The notes below the pieces were generated by a model that saw only the letters and a list, made by a program, of their open reading frames with translations, was not told where the DNA came from and did not search any database. A stretch of DNA of 64,000 nucleotides from Prevotella sp. (GTDB lineage Bacteria > Bacillota_I > Bacilli_A > ML615J-28 > CAG-313). Location of the stretch: contig JAMPDF010000003.1 of the NCBI GenBank assembly GCA_023665755.1, positions 200,572 to 264,571 on the forward strand, read 5' to 3'. A program made the position numbers and the translations under genes. This document shows positions 16,223 to 25,074 of this stretch, in pieces (position 1 is the stretch's first letter; every line of letters begins with the position of its first letter).

Positions 16223-16708
16223 TTAAGCTACTTTAGCGGATTTCGCCCATTCAATAAATTGATCTTTAGAAGCATCAAAGTTCTTTTCAAAGCACCAAAA
16301 GTTGAGTGTATAATACTTATCTTTTCCCTCTTTAGAAACAGTCATATATCCATAGGTTTTTCCTTCTACTTCTGCGGTATAGCATACATATTCAAAAGTT
16401 TGCTGATCATCTTTATATTCTTGAATGGTTAAACCATCACGTCCAGCATTGGATAACACCAATTCTGTATATGCATGTAACGTATTTACATTGAGTGCAG
16501 ATTTATCATTTCCAATAGCACTGAATCCATATTTATTAGATGCATATGCCATTTCAAAGTCACCACCATCAATTTCTTTAAATTGATTGGTTAGTGTAAT
16601 TGTGATATCCCCTTTTGTAAATGTCTTTTCTTTTGCAAAACAAGAGGTAAGTAAAACAGCAAGTAATACTAAGCAACTTATTTTTATCGTTTTCATGATT
16701 TTATTCAT
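16223..16708 (-). CDS. Small secreted lipoprotein
   Basis: 161 residues from ATG 16708 (GGAAGAAGGAAAAT upstream; the longer frame to 16744 has no good site). A signal peptide, IKISCLVLLAVLLTSC, has a lipobox ending in Cys23, so the protein should be anchored to the outer face of the membrane. The mature part is a compact mixed strand/helix sequence (TFTKGDITITLTNQF, later KYYTLNFWCFEKNF) with no recognised family name. The gene is monocistronic with its own terminator. Confidence 0.8.
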   Translation of the reverse strand: MNKIMKTIKISCLVLLAVLLTSCFAKEKTFTKGDITITLTNQFKEIDGGDFEMAYASNKYGFSAIGNDKSALNVNTLHAYTELVLSNAGRDGLTIQEYKDDQQTFEYVCYTAEVEGKTYGYMTVSKEGKDKYYTLNFWCFEKNFDASKDQFIEWAKSAKVA

Positions 16709-16810
16709 ATTTTCCTTCTTCCTTTCCTTTTTATATTGTACCAAAAAATGGTGATTTATACAAGGAAATACACTTTTTTCTAATTGATATTCTTATTATA
16801 AAGCAGATTT

Positions 16811-16844
16811 AAAAAAGTTGTAAGTAGGATTACTTACAACTTTT
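16811..16844 (-). terminator. Terminator of the tilS-ftsH-rqcP unit
   Basis: AAAAGTTGTAAGTA / TACTTACAACTTTT hairpin 6 nt beyond the rqcP stop. Confidence 0.85.
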
Positions 16845-16849
16845 GCATT

Positions 16850-17107
16850 TTAATCTTTGAACGTTTCACTCACTAGTTCATACATCAAACTTGCATCTGA
16901 CTTTTTCGTAGAATCTAGTAGTGAGGTAATCTCCACTTCGACAATTCTTCTTCCGTATGTGATGGTAAGATGATCACCCATTTTTACTTCCTTAGAAGGT
17001 TTGGCAACAACTCCATTTACCAAAATACGATCTGCTTCACTTGCTTCTTTGGCAAGAGTTCTTCTTTTGATGAGCCTAGATACTTTTAAATATTTGTCTA
17101 GTCGCAT
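16850..17107 (-). CDS. rqcP: RqcP (YabO/Hsp15-type S4 RNA-binding protein)
   Basis: 85 residues, essentially one S4 domain: MRLDKYLKVSRLIKRRTLAK then EADRILVNGVVAKPSKEVKMGD. RqcP works with RqcH on stalled 50S subunits to add alanine tails during ribosome quality control. I start at ATG 17107, where the family begins; the longer frame to 17167 lies inside ftsH. It follows ftsH with a 10-nt gap. In Bacillus this gene (yabO) is next to yabP and yabQ, whereas here it has moved to the tilS-ftsH unit. Confidence 0.88.
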   Translation of the reverse strand: MRLDKYLKVSRLIKRRTLAKEASEADRILVNGVVAKPSKEVKMGDHLTITYGRRIVEVEITSLLDSTKKSDASLMYELVSETFKD

Positions 17108-17117
17108 ATTGCTTTCC

Positions 17118-19274
17118 CTATTCTTCTTTGGTATCGCTTGAATTGGTTTGGTCAGAAGGTGTTGCATCAGATGCTGAGTTTTCGTTTTCTACACTTACTC
17201 TTTCTACTGGAGTATCATCAATCATTGCATCTTGAGCCATTTTGGCTTTTTTCTTTTCCCACCAGTTGAGTTTTCCCGTATTGACAAGTTCATCAATATC
17301 TTCTTTTGTAAGGGTTTCTACTTCAACTAAGTGTTTTGCGATTAAATCAAGGAGTGCTCTATTTTCTTTGATGATTTCAACACCTTGTTGATAGCATTCA
17401 TCAATGATTTTTCTTACTTCTAAATCAATTTCATGAGCGACTTTGTCTGAAAAGTTTTTATCACTCATATAATCACGACCTAAAAATACATTATGTGATC
17501 CACTTTCATATTGAACAGGACCAAGTGAACTCATACCATATTCAGTAACCATCGAACGAGCAATAATAGTGGCACGTTCAAAGTCATTGTGTGCCCCAGT
17601 TGTCATTTGACCGAAGACAAGTTCTTCCGCAATTCTACCCGCAAGATAACTCGTAATGTTCGCAGTTAAAGATTGTTTTGTTTCTAAGAACGTTTCTTCT
17701 TCTGGTGTCATTAAGTTATATCCACCTGCGTGTCCACGTGGCACAATCGTTACTTTTTGTACAACAACAGCGTGTTTTAATTTTAGTCCAATAACGGCAT
17801 GACCTGCTTCGTGATAAGCCACAAGCGCTTTTTCAGTATCTGTATATTTTTTACTTCGTTTTGCTGGACCCATCATCACTCTATCGATAGCCTCATCCAC
17901 ATGATAAATTTTAATTTCCCGGCAATTTTCTCTTGCGGCAAGTAGTGCTGCTTCATTGAGTAAATTTTCTAAATCAGCGCCACTAAATCCTGGTGTACGT
18001 CTTGCTACATCAGCAAGATTAACCCTAGGAGATAAATGCTTGTTTCTAGCATGTACTTTTAAAATAGCTTCACGTGATAATAAATCTGGATTACTAATTG
18101 TAATTTGCCTATCAAATCTTCCAGGTCTAAGTAGCGCTGGGTCTAAGATATCTGCTCGATTGGTTGCAGCAATGACAATAACACCTGAGTTTGGTGCAAA
18201 ACCATCCATTTCAACAAGTAACTGATTGAGTGTTTGTTCTCTTTCATCATGACCACCACCAAGACCAGCACCACGTTGACGTCCTACTGCATCAATTTCA
18301 TCAATAAATAAAATACATGGTGCATTTTGTTTTGCTGTTTTAAACATATCTCTTACACGGCTAGCACCTACACCTACATATAATTCAACAAAATCAGAAC
18401 CTGAAATGGTATAAAATGGTACTCCAGCTTCTCCAGCAACTGCTCTTGCCATTAAGGTTTTACCTGTACCAGGACTACCTAATAATAATACACCTTTTGG
18501 AATTCTAGCACCCATATCATAATATTTTTTAGGGTTCTTTAAGAAATCTACTAGTTCTACCATTTCTTCTTTTTCTTCTTCAAGACCTGCTACATCCTTA
18601 AATGTTACACCTGAACGTTTTGCAAGTTTAGCACGACTTCTTCCAAAGTCAAAAGCTTGATTATTCGATTTGGCATTTCTGAGCAAGGAGAATGCAACAA
18701 TACCTACTACAAGTACTGTAGCAACAATCATTACAATACTAAATACATCAACTGTTTTGTTTGCTTTAGGATTGATTTGAATCGTTGTATAAAGTGGATT
18801 GGTTAATCCTAACTCAGCATTGCTTGCTTTGATTTCTTCATTTTTAGCAATAATTTGATTGACAATTTCTAAAATTAAATCTCTATCTCGTTCTGTACCT
18901 TGGAATGCATAGGCTTTGCCTTCTGCTGCAATTCCCATACAATTAGAAGATGACTTTTCATATAATGTAAAAATATAAAAATCATTGCCATCACCTGTTG
19001 CCCCACGCCATATGATTTTATTAATATTGAGCTTATCAGGTGCTAAAATTGCTTCTCTTAACTCTTCATCTTTTAATTCACATTCATAAGCTTTTGCACC
19101 ATCAGATGCACTATTGAAGAATTTTTCGTAGAATTCTTCTCGTTTTTTGATTTCAGTAGCTCTTGATCCTACGCATGACCCCGCAAACACTGTAGCGATA
19201 ATTGCAAGAATAATACCAAAAATAATGATGTCTCCAATGAGACGTCTTTTAGGCGTTTTTTTCATATCTGCCAT
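17118..19274 (-). CDS. ftsH: ATP-dependent zinc metalloprotease FtsH
   Basis: 718 residues. FtsH is a membrane-bound hexameric AAA protease that degrades membrane and short-lived cytosolic proteins. The first transmembrane helix is at residues about 12-32 (LIGDIIIFGIILAIIATVFAG) and the second at about 175-197. The extracytoplasmic domain lies between them. The AAA core has Walker A GSPGTGKT, Walker B CILFIDEIDAVG and the second region of homology ATNRADILDPALLRPGRFDR. The zinc site HEAGH is near residue 486. AAGGAGGAAAAT precedes the start. It lies 14 nt after tilS. Confidence 0.97.
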   Translation of the reverse strand: MADMKKTPKRRLIGDIIIFGIILAIIATVFAGSCVGSRATEIKKREEFYEKFFNSASDGAKAYECELKDEELREAILAPDKLNINKIIWRGATGDGNDFYIFTLYEKSSSNCMGIAAEGKAYAFQGTERDRDLILEIVNQIIAKNEEIKASNAELGLTNPLYTTIQINPKANKTVDVFSIVMIVATVLVVGIVAFSLLRNAKSNNQAFDFGRSRAKLAKRSGVTFKDVAGLEEEKEEMVELVDFLKNPKKYYDMGARIPKGVLLLGSPGTGKTLMARAVAGEAGVPFYTISGSDFVELYVGVGASRVRDMFKTAKQNAPCILFIDEIDAVGRQRGAGLGGGHDEREQTLNQLLVEMDGFAPNSGVIVIAATNRADILDPALLRPGRFDRQITISNPDLLSREAILKVHARNKHLSPRVNLADVARRTPGFSGADLENLLNEAALLAARENCREIKIYHVDEAIDRVMMGPAKRSKKYTDTEKALVAYHEAGHAVIGLKLKHAVVVQKVTIVPRGHAGGYNLMTPEEETFLETKQSLTANITSYLAGRIAEELVFGQMTTGAHNDFERATIIARSMVTEYGMSSLGPVQYESGSHNVFLGRDYMSDKNFSDKVAHEIDLEVRKIIDECYQQGVEIIKENRALLDLIAKHLVEVETLTKEDIDELVNTGKLNWWEKKKAKMAQDAMIDDTPVERVSVENENSASDATPSDQTNSSDTKEE

Positions 19275-19288
19275 AATTTTCCTCCTTG

Positions 19289-20581
19289 TTACTTTTTAGT
19301 GTAGCCAAGTACTGCTACAACACAATTGTTTTGATTACATAATAATAATATTTTTTGTCTTTCTAAATACGGTACTTTTGAATCTGTCAAATAATCACTA
19401 ATGCTTTTTGTACCTGATTTCAATTTGATTTTATCACCGTCTTCTCTTGTTCGAATGATAAACGGATAACCAGGGTTATTATACCACAACTGTTGTTTGG
19501 ATGTGATAAAAGTACAAATATTTTTGCCTACTTCTATCTTACGATTTTCTGGTAAAATATATGTCCCCTCTTTTACTATTGTGCAATGAAACTTCATTTT
19601 CTCAATGCTTCTTGTAGTCAAAATAACATACCCATATTCTTTGATAAAATTTAATTGTAAGTTGATTGGATAGACTATTCTTGATTTTGATGAAGCCATT
19701 TGGTTTTGTATATTGTGAATAGCCTCTTTTGATAAATCAAATGGCTTGAGTAGTCTAAATAAAACTTGTTCTTGTAAAAATATATCCAATTGTTCAAAAT
19801 CGACAATATTTATTTTTACAAAATAATCATTATTAGTATGAACCAAATTCAATGTTTTAATAAAATTTATTTCCAATTTTTCGAAATAATCTGATGCATG
19901 AAAAAGCGTTGTACTATAATTGACAATGGCTTTGGTTAGATTGGGATTTTCTTGTTTGAGAAGCGGGATGACGTGATGTCTTATTCTATTTCTCATATAG
20001 TCATCTGTATCATTTGATGCATCTTCATAATAAGTAATATGGTTATCTTTTGCATAAGTATAGATTTCATCTTTTGTAATACTTAAAAGCGGTCGATACA
20101 GTACACAATCTTGGTAATGCGATAATGTTCTTATGCCTGCATATCCCTCTAGTGACGCAGAGCGAATCAATCGCATCAAAATGGTTTCTAAGTTGTCATC
20201 CGCATGATGAGCAAGCAAAATCATATCAATGTGTTCTTGTTTAGCAATGGTATAAAAATGCTGATATCTTAATGTTCGTGCCCATTCTTGAAAGTTACTA
20301 CCTTCGTAGTGAGGCAGTTTGTGTGTATAACAAATCATACCTAATTTTTGAGCATACGCTTGAATAAACGCTTCTTCTTCTATAGAGGCAAGACGTTTTT
20401 GATGATTGATATGTACAACAACAATATCTTCTTTTGCTTTTATCAAACCAAGAAGATGAAGTAGCACCATTGAATCAACACCTGTTGAGCAAGCCAAAAG
20501 CACTTTCTTGTCTTTCAACATCTCTTTCATTTGATGAAGCACACGGTTTATATTTTGATTTTCAGTCCATTGCTTTTTCAT
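19289..20581 (-). CDS. tilS: tRNA(Ile)-lysidine synthetase
   Basis: 430 residues. TilS modifies C34 of the tRNA-Ile(CAU) anticodon to lysidine, changing both codon and amino-acid identity. The N-terminal PP-loop reads LLACSTGVDSMVLL (family form SGGxDS), followed by VVHINHQKR and LAHHADDNLETILMRL. The C-terminal TilS domain is recognisable in YPFIIRTREDGDKIKL and KVPYLERQKILLL. It leads the unit tilS-ftsH-rqcP; the hpt gene often found between tilS and ftsH is absent. Confidence 0.93.
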   Translation of the reverse strand: MKKQWTENQNINRVLHQMKEMLKDKKVLLACSTGVDSMVLLHLLGLIKAKEDIVVVHINHQKRLASIEEEAFIQAYAQKLGMICYTHKLPHYEGSNFQEWARTLRYQHFYTIAKQEHIDMILLAHHADDNLETILMRLIRSASLEGYAGIRTLSHYQDCVLYRPLLSITKDEIYTYAKDNHITYYEDASNDTDDYMRNRIRHHVIPLLKQENPNLTKAIVNYSTTLFHASDYFEKLEINFIKTLNLVHTNNDYFVKINIVDFEQLDIFLQEQVLFRLLKPFDLSKEAIHNIQNQMASSKSRIVYPINLQLNFIKEYGYVILTTRSIEKMKFHCTIVKEGTYILPENRKIEVGKNICTFITSKQQLWYNNPGYPFIIRTREDGDKIKLKSGTKSISDYLTDSKVPYLERQKILLLCNQNNCVVAVLGYTKK

Positions 20582-20742
20582 GTTTCACCCATTATTACTC
20601 CATTATGTATTATACTATAATTTCCAAATTTTGTAAAACAAATGATTTTAAAGTAAGATTTATTTTTAAATCTTTTAGAATAACTTCACATTTCAATTTT
20701 GTTTTTTCTTTTATTGTTTATTCATTTTTTCCTATTTATACT

Positions 20743-20777
20743 AAAAACACTTTACGTATAAGTAAAGTGTTTTTTTT
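20743..20777 (-). terminator. Terminator of the clpP operon
   Basis: AAAACACTTTACGTATAAGT paired with the following AAAGTGTTTT, with a T run; it lies 10 nt beyond the clpP stop. Confidence 0.8.
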
Positions 20778-20786
20778 GGACAATCA

Positions 20787-21365
20787 TTATTTTCTTTTCG
20801 ATAAAATAACCTTATCAATTAATCCATATTGGTGGGCTTCAACCGCAGTCATAATGTAGTCTCGATCGGTGTCTTTTTGGATGGTTTGAATAGATTGTCC
20901 TGTATTTTCGGATAGAATGCGGTTCAACCTATCTCTTGTTTTTTTCAAATGATCAGCGACAAGAATAATATCTGAAGCTTGTCCTTGCGCTCCTCCTAAA
21001 GGTTGATGAATCAATATTTCACAATTTTCAGTTGCCATTCGCATTCCTTTTGTACCTGCTGATAATAGAAATGCACCCATACTTGCCGCAAGACCTAATC
21101 CAACAGTTACAATTTTAGCATCAATATAATTCATCGTGTCATAAATCGCTAGTCCATCGGATATACTTCCCCCAGGACTATTAATCTGTATGGTTATCAC
21201 TCTATCTTCTAACGGAATATCTTTGGTTTTGAACTTATTATCCAAATACTGTAACTGACTAATCACCATTTCTGCCATCGCTGTATCAATGGGACCAAAA
21301 ATATTGACTGTGTTTCTATCTAATGCATACATTGGGCTAAATTTTTCATCGTATGTTCTTGCCAT
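20787..21365 (-). CDS. clpP: ATP-dependent Clp protease proteolytic subunit
   Basis: 192 residues. ClpP forms the 14-mer proteolytic chamber fed by Clp ATPases. The catalytic Ser is in GLAASMGAFLLSAG (about residue 95), His in ILIHQPLGGAQGQ (about 120) and Asp in the following helix. INSPGGSISDGLAIYD is the strand-and-turn before the active site. AAGGAGAAATAGG precedes the ATG. It sits 18 nt after the second YbjN-like gene, so it is the last gene of an operon with an AAA ATPase, which is not the usual clpX-clpP order. Confidence 0.96.
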   Translation of the reverse strand: MARTYDEKFSPMYALDRNTVNIFGPIDTAMAEMVISQLQYLDNKFKTKDIPLEDRVITIQINSPGGSISDGLAIYDTMNYIDAKIVTVGLGLAASMGAFLLSAGTKGMRMATENCEILIHQPLGGAQGQASDIILVADHLKKTRDRLNRILSENTGQSIQTIQKDTDRDYIMTAVEAHQYGLIDKVILSKRK

Positions 21366-21383
21366 CCTATTTCTCCTTATCTA

Positions 21384-21866
21384 TTAATTTTGATGAATAA
21401 ATGTGATGAGATCATCCACTGTTATTGTTCCTGCATTCATTTGAAATAACAAAGGGTGATACCTATTTACTGTACTACAAGCGCAATCTATCATATATTG
21501 AATGACATCTTTTGAAAGTAGGCTACCATCAAAAATGCATGTCACTCTAAATAATACTCTTCCTTCATTTAAATCCATATCAAAATGGCCATTGATTAAA
21601 GAATAATTGATATACGATGTAGCTAGTGCGACTTCTACTTTTTTGTGTTCATCTATACAAAACGGAAAAAAAGAAAGAAGTGATATATATTGTCCTTCTG
21701 TTTCTGCGCTCATTAAAAATTGCATATGTATTTGATTGCTACTCACCGAAAAAGCCACTCTTTGATTTTCTTCATCAGCATGATATTGCCATTTTCTATC
21801 TTCTAATGCATATAGCATTGTTTGATAGACGACTTTAGCTGGTTTGGATTTGATATCTAGATTCAT
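21384..21866 (-). CDS. YbjN-like domain protein, paralogue 2
   Basis: 160 residues. It resembles the YbjN domain family (fold related to type III secretion chaperones): an N-terminal helix KPAKVVYQTMLYALEDRKW, then strands AFSVSSNQIHMQFLM and a central FPFCIDEHKKVEVALATSYIN helix. Residues HFDMDLNEGRVLFRVTCIF match the neighbouring gene GGFDYDFTTGKMYFRAVTPF, so the two are ancient duplicates. GAGGAGATATAG is before the ATG. The gene lies between its paralogue and clpP. A chaperone or regulatory role is inferred from the fold only. Confidence 0.72.
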   Translation of the reverse strand: MNLDIKSKPAKVVYQTMLYALEDRKWQYHADEENQRVAFSVSSNQIHMQFLMSAETEGQYISLLSFFPFCIDEHKKVEVALATSYINYSLINGHFDMDLNEGRVLFRVTCIFDGSLLSKDVIQYMIDCACSTVNRYHPLLFQMNAGTITVDDLITFIHQN

Positions 21867-22355
21867 CTATATCTCCTCACTTTCTAGTTGCATCATGAAG
21901 TCTTGTAAGGATATTACACCATCTACCAATTGAATTATTTTAGGACTATACTTTTCTACTGTATTGACTACAGTTGCGAGTAAATCCTGAATAGTTTCAA
22001 GTCCAATGATGCTATTTTGAAAAGGTGTTACAGCGCGAAAATACATTTTACCTGTTGTAAAATCATAGTCAAATCCACCAATATTCAGTGTATAATTGAT
22101 AGCTGTAATGGCTCCTGCCATCATTTTACGTTTTTCATAAGGAATGAGAATGTTTTGAGGTGAATGCACTAAAATGAGGCTTCGATTGCTATCGATTTGA
22201 ATTTGTACATCAAAAGTTGTTTGTTCTGCCTCATAACGAAATACCGCTTTTAACGTATCTTCATGATGACGATAATCTAGCTCAAATGCATCTAGTGCCT
22301 TACATACAACTGTAAAGGTTGTTTTTGCTTGCCGCTTTTTATTTTCATCTATCAT
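21867..22355 (-). CDS. YbjN-like domain protein, paralogue 1
   Basis: 162 residues, paralogous to 21384-21866 along its whole length (shared pattern: N-terminal helix, strands with QIQIDSNRSLILVHS, helix MMAGAITAINYTLNIGGFDYDF, C-terminal VEKYSPKIIQLVDG). It is cytosolic, with no signal peptide. The AAGGGAGAAAACAT site is upstream. It abuts its paralogue with no gap and follows the AAA ATPase by 14 nt. The tight packing of ATPase, two YbjN-like proteins and clpP suggests a shared task, possibly in protein handling; this is inference. Confidence 0.72.
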   Translation of the reverse strand: MIDENKKRQAKTTFTVVCKALDAFELDYRHHEDTLKAVFRYEAEQTTFDVQIQIDSNRSLILVHSPQNILIPYEKRKMMAGAITAINYTLNIGGFDYDFTTGKMYFRAVTPFQNSIIGLETIQDLLATVVNTVEKYSPKIIQLVDGVISLQDFMMQLESEEI

Positions 22356-22369
22356 ATGTTTTCTCCCTT

Positions 22370-24370
22370 TTAATAAAAGCCATACCGTTCTTTTTTGGCC
22401 ATCATTGTTTTAAATTCACTTTCTGAAGTGGAACGAATAAAATCATCTTTTTCAAGAATAAGGCTATCTTTTTTTTCTAATTGACAGCGCATTGCGGCCT
22501 TCGCCCACGTTCTTTCAAATAAATTGCGCACAAACCGACCATTGCTAAATTCTTTGGACTGAAGCATTTCATCTGATAACTGATCAAAATAGGCTTTGGA
22601 GGCTTGAAATAGAGATTCATGGTAAGCAAATTTCTTTTTCACCATCGATACAAAAATGGCTTGTAAATCATCTTTCGTAAAATTAGGAAAATCAATTTGA
22701 TAAGGCATCCTACTCGCAAGCCCCACATTAGCTTTCATCAATTGATCCATATCCTCTGTGTATCCAGCCATAATCACCAATAAATCAGAACGATGATTTT
22801 CCATTTCCGCAATCAGTGTATCTAGTGCTTCTCTTCCATAGTCTTTATCATTATCTGTACTGCGATATAATGCATAAGCCTCATCAATGAATAAAACTGA
22901 TCCATATGCATCTCTACACATACTTGCTGTTTTAGGAGCAGTTTCTCCAACATATCTACCACAAAAATCTCTTCCTGAATATTCATAAAAATTACCTACT
23001 CGAAGGATTCCTTTTTCTTTTAAGATTTTGCCAATCAGCCTTGCGACAGTGGTTTTTCCTGTTCCAGGGTTTCCTAAAAAGCGCATATGAATACAAGGCA
23101 TATCGACAGATTTATTTTGTTTGGCAAATTCAATTTGAGTAATAATTTCTTCAATACTTGCTTTAATTTGTTTTCCACCAATCAATTCATCTAATAACTC
23201 CATCGCTGATGCTCCCCCCATTTTCAAATCATTACACAACAATCGTGTATCGGGCGCTTCAATGATAAAGTGATTTTCATTCTGATTAACATTAGATAAT
23301 TGTTTCTTATATAGCAATTCGCGTACTACTTTTTGAACTGTATTTAAGCCATAAAACTTACCATCACTTTTTTCTTCCGTAATGCGTTCATGAAAATAGG
23401 ACCATGCTTGATCTTGTACTTCAAATCCATACTTCCTAATTTCTGATAATGCAAAAATTTGCAATTCTTCATTGGTAAAAGGTTGAAAAGATATATCTCT
23501 AACAAATAATAAATCATTTAAACTATACCGAATTTTAGCTAAAATTTCTTTATCCACAAAAGGGATTCTAAAAATCACAATATATGATCTCAGTTCATTT
23601 TCTAAGGTTTGTAAGAAATATTTAAAGGCCCTGTGGTTGGTTTCATTCATCCACTCACTCATATCAATGCAAAGGATTCTGCCCTTTTCCCTTTTTCCTT
23701 TAGCAATTTGTTCCATTGCATATGCGAAGGGTTCTAATGTTTCTCCTTTTGGTGCTTCTAACTTGATTTCCAAAATAGGATCATGAATAAACATGGGTTG
23801 TAAACCTAATGCGTCTACTAGTTTTGCAAAAAGAGACAAATACGAAGTTAGACCATATCCATCATTAATTGAAAAAATATAACTTTGATAAAGAAAGGTA
23901 TCAAAGGTTTGATTATGAATAATTTGTGGAGCTACTTTTGCAATTTCATGCATTAAGCCTTTGTATTCTTCTGCTCCAATTAATTGATCTATCCTAGTAA
24001 GTATTTCATCTACTGACCTAGATTCTTTTGTCTTTTCTTGATTTTCCTCGAATAATTGGGCCACTTTTTCAATATTGTACTTAGACTGAACTCCGTCAAG
24101 TGGAATTGGTGTATATTCTACAGTATAAATAGGCTCTCTTACGCTATATCTTTCTTGTAGGAGATTTTGGATAAAAGTTTCCAATTGAGGACCTATTTCT
24201 TCTGTTTCAATCATAAAATCCATAGAGACTAAATCTGTTTTTTCCACTTTTACTGGTAAAGGACACTTTTGTTGTATATGGTGCTCAATCCATGCAATGG
24301 GTAGTATATCGTCATTTCGGTGTGCTAATATCCATTCATTGGAAAATACGATTGTCATCTTGATGTTCAT
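22370..24370 (-). CDS. CbxX/SpoVK-type AAA ATPase with a degenerate first AAA domain
   Basis: 666 residues. The C-terminal AAA domain is complete: Walker A GNPGTGKTTVARLIGK, Walker B SVLFIDEAYALYR, sensor region VIMAGYTEDMDQLM and an Arg-finger segment VGLASRMPYQIDFP, as in CbxX/CfqX and SpoVK proteins. An earlier region (about residues 160-365) looks like a second AAA module without Walker A: it has a pseudo Walker B, ILCIDMSEWM, and a lid-like end, FVRDISFQPFTNEELQIFAL. The first 130 residues are unassigned. AAGGAG precedes the ATG. It heads the operon with two YbjN-like genes and clpP. The substrate is unknown. Confidence 0.85.
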   Translation of the reverse strand: MNIKMTIVFSNEWILAHRNDDILPIAWIEHHIQQKCPLPVKVEKTDLVSMDFMIETEEIGPQLETFIQNLLQERYSVREPIYTVEYTPIPLDGVQSKYNIEKVAQLFEENQEKTKESRSVDEILTRIDQLIGAEEYKGLMHEIAKVAPQIIHNQTFDTFLYQSYIFSINDGYGLTSYLSLFAKLVDALGLQPMFIHDPILEIKLEAPKGETLEPFAYAMEQIAKGKREKGRILCIDMSEWMNETNHRAFKYFLQTLENELRSYIVIFRIPFVDKEILAKIRYSLNDLLFVRDISFQPFTNEELQIFALSEIRKYGFEVQDQAWSYFHERITEEKSDGKFYGLNTVQKVVRELLYKKQLSNVNQNENHFIIEAPDTRLLCNDLKMGGASAMELLDELIGGKQIKASIEEIITQIEFAKQNKSVDMPCIHMRFLGNPGTGKTTVARLIGKILKEKGILRVGNFYEYSGRDFCGRYVGETAPKTASMCRDAYGSVLFIDEAYALYRSTDNDKDYGREALDTLIAEMENHRSDLLVIMAGYTEDMDQLMKANVGLASRMPYQIDFPNFTKDDLQAIFVSMVKKKFAYHESLFQASKAYFDQLSDEMLQSKEFSNGRFVRNLFERTWAKAAMRCQLEKKDSLILEKDDFIRSTSESEFKTMMAKKERYGFY

Positions 24371-24422
24371 ATATTGCTCCTTCGTTTTTGCATTTTTCTA
24401 CAAATCATTCTATTATTTTTTT

Positions 24423-24451
24423 ATTATACTACAAATAAAAACAATAGTCAA
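24423..24451 (-). promoter_or_regulatory. Promoter of the AAA-YbjN-ClpP operon
   Basis: On the minus strand TTGACT (24446-24451) and TATAAT (24423-24428) are 17 nt apart, about 50 nt before the AAA ATPase start. Confidence 0.7.
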
Positions 24452-24510
24452 ACTATATAAAGAGTAAAATGATTGAAAATCTTTTGGCTATTTTGATTCA
24501 AGAACAAACA

Positions 24511-24536
24511 AAAAGTCTACACTTTATGTGTAGACC
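24511..24536 (-). terminator. Terminator after the nitroreductase gene
   Basis: GGTCTACAC / GTGTAGACTTTTT hairpin in the minus direction, about 25 nt past the stop. Confidence 0.75.
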
Positions 24537-24560
24537 TTGCCTTTTTAATATCCTATCCCA

Positions 24561-25070
24561 TTATAACAATCGATACACAAAAGAAGGATCATACTGTGTT
24601 CTAGGTGGTTTAACTTCATTAGGATATCCGATATAAATAAGTCCAAGAGGTATCATTTCTTTTGGTAAGTCTAGTATCATTTTAGTCCTTTTTACTGAAC
24701 GTTTTACTGGATATATACCACACCAAAGACTTCCTAGTCCTAAGGCTGTACTCGCAAGCAATATATTTTCAATGGCGCTAGAACAATCTTGAATCCAAAA
24801 GTCATTTGCTTTTGTAGAAAGGGAACGTTTGGTATTGCCGCAAACAACAATTGCAAGTGGTGCTTGATGATTGGAATATTTGGAAATCTTTCTTAATTCT
24901 TCTTTTTTATCCCGATTTTGGACCACATAAAATGCCCAAGGTTGTTTATTGCACGCACTAGGAGCGGCCATGGCTGCTTGTAACAATTGATCAATGATCC
25001 CCTCATCAATAGGGTCTTCCTTAAATTTTCGAATACTTCTTCTTTGATATATACATTCCATGGTATCCAT
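24561..25070 (-). CDS. Nitroreductase family flavoprotein
   Basis: 169 residues. The FMN-binding nitroreductase pattern is clear: IYQRRSIRKFKEDPI at the N-terminus, AAMAAPSACNKQPWAFYVV, then LGLGSLWCGIYP and the closing GYPNEVKPPR. Such enzymes are NAD(P)H-dependent FMN dimers that reduce nitro or quinone groups; the real substrate is unknown. GGAGATAAGT precedes the ATG, 4 nt after the stop of the GH9 gene, so the two genes form one transcript. A second ATG at 25061 is possible. Confidence 0.9.
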   Translation of the reverse strand: MDTMECIYQRRSIRKFKEDPIDEGIIDQLLQAAMAAPSACNKQPWAFYVVQNRDKKEELRKISKYSNHQAPLAIVVCGNTKRSLSTKANDFWIQDCSSAIENILLASTALGLGSLWCGIYPVKRSVKRTKMILDLPKEMIPLGLIYIGYPNEVKPPRTQYDPSFVYRLL

Positions 25071-25074
25071 ATAC

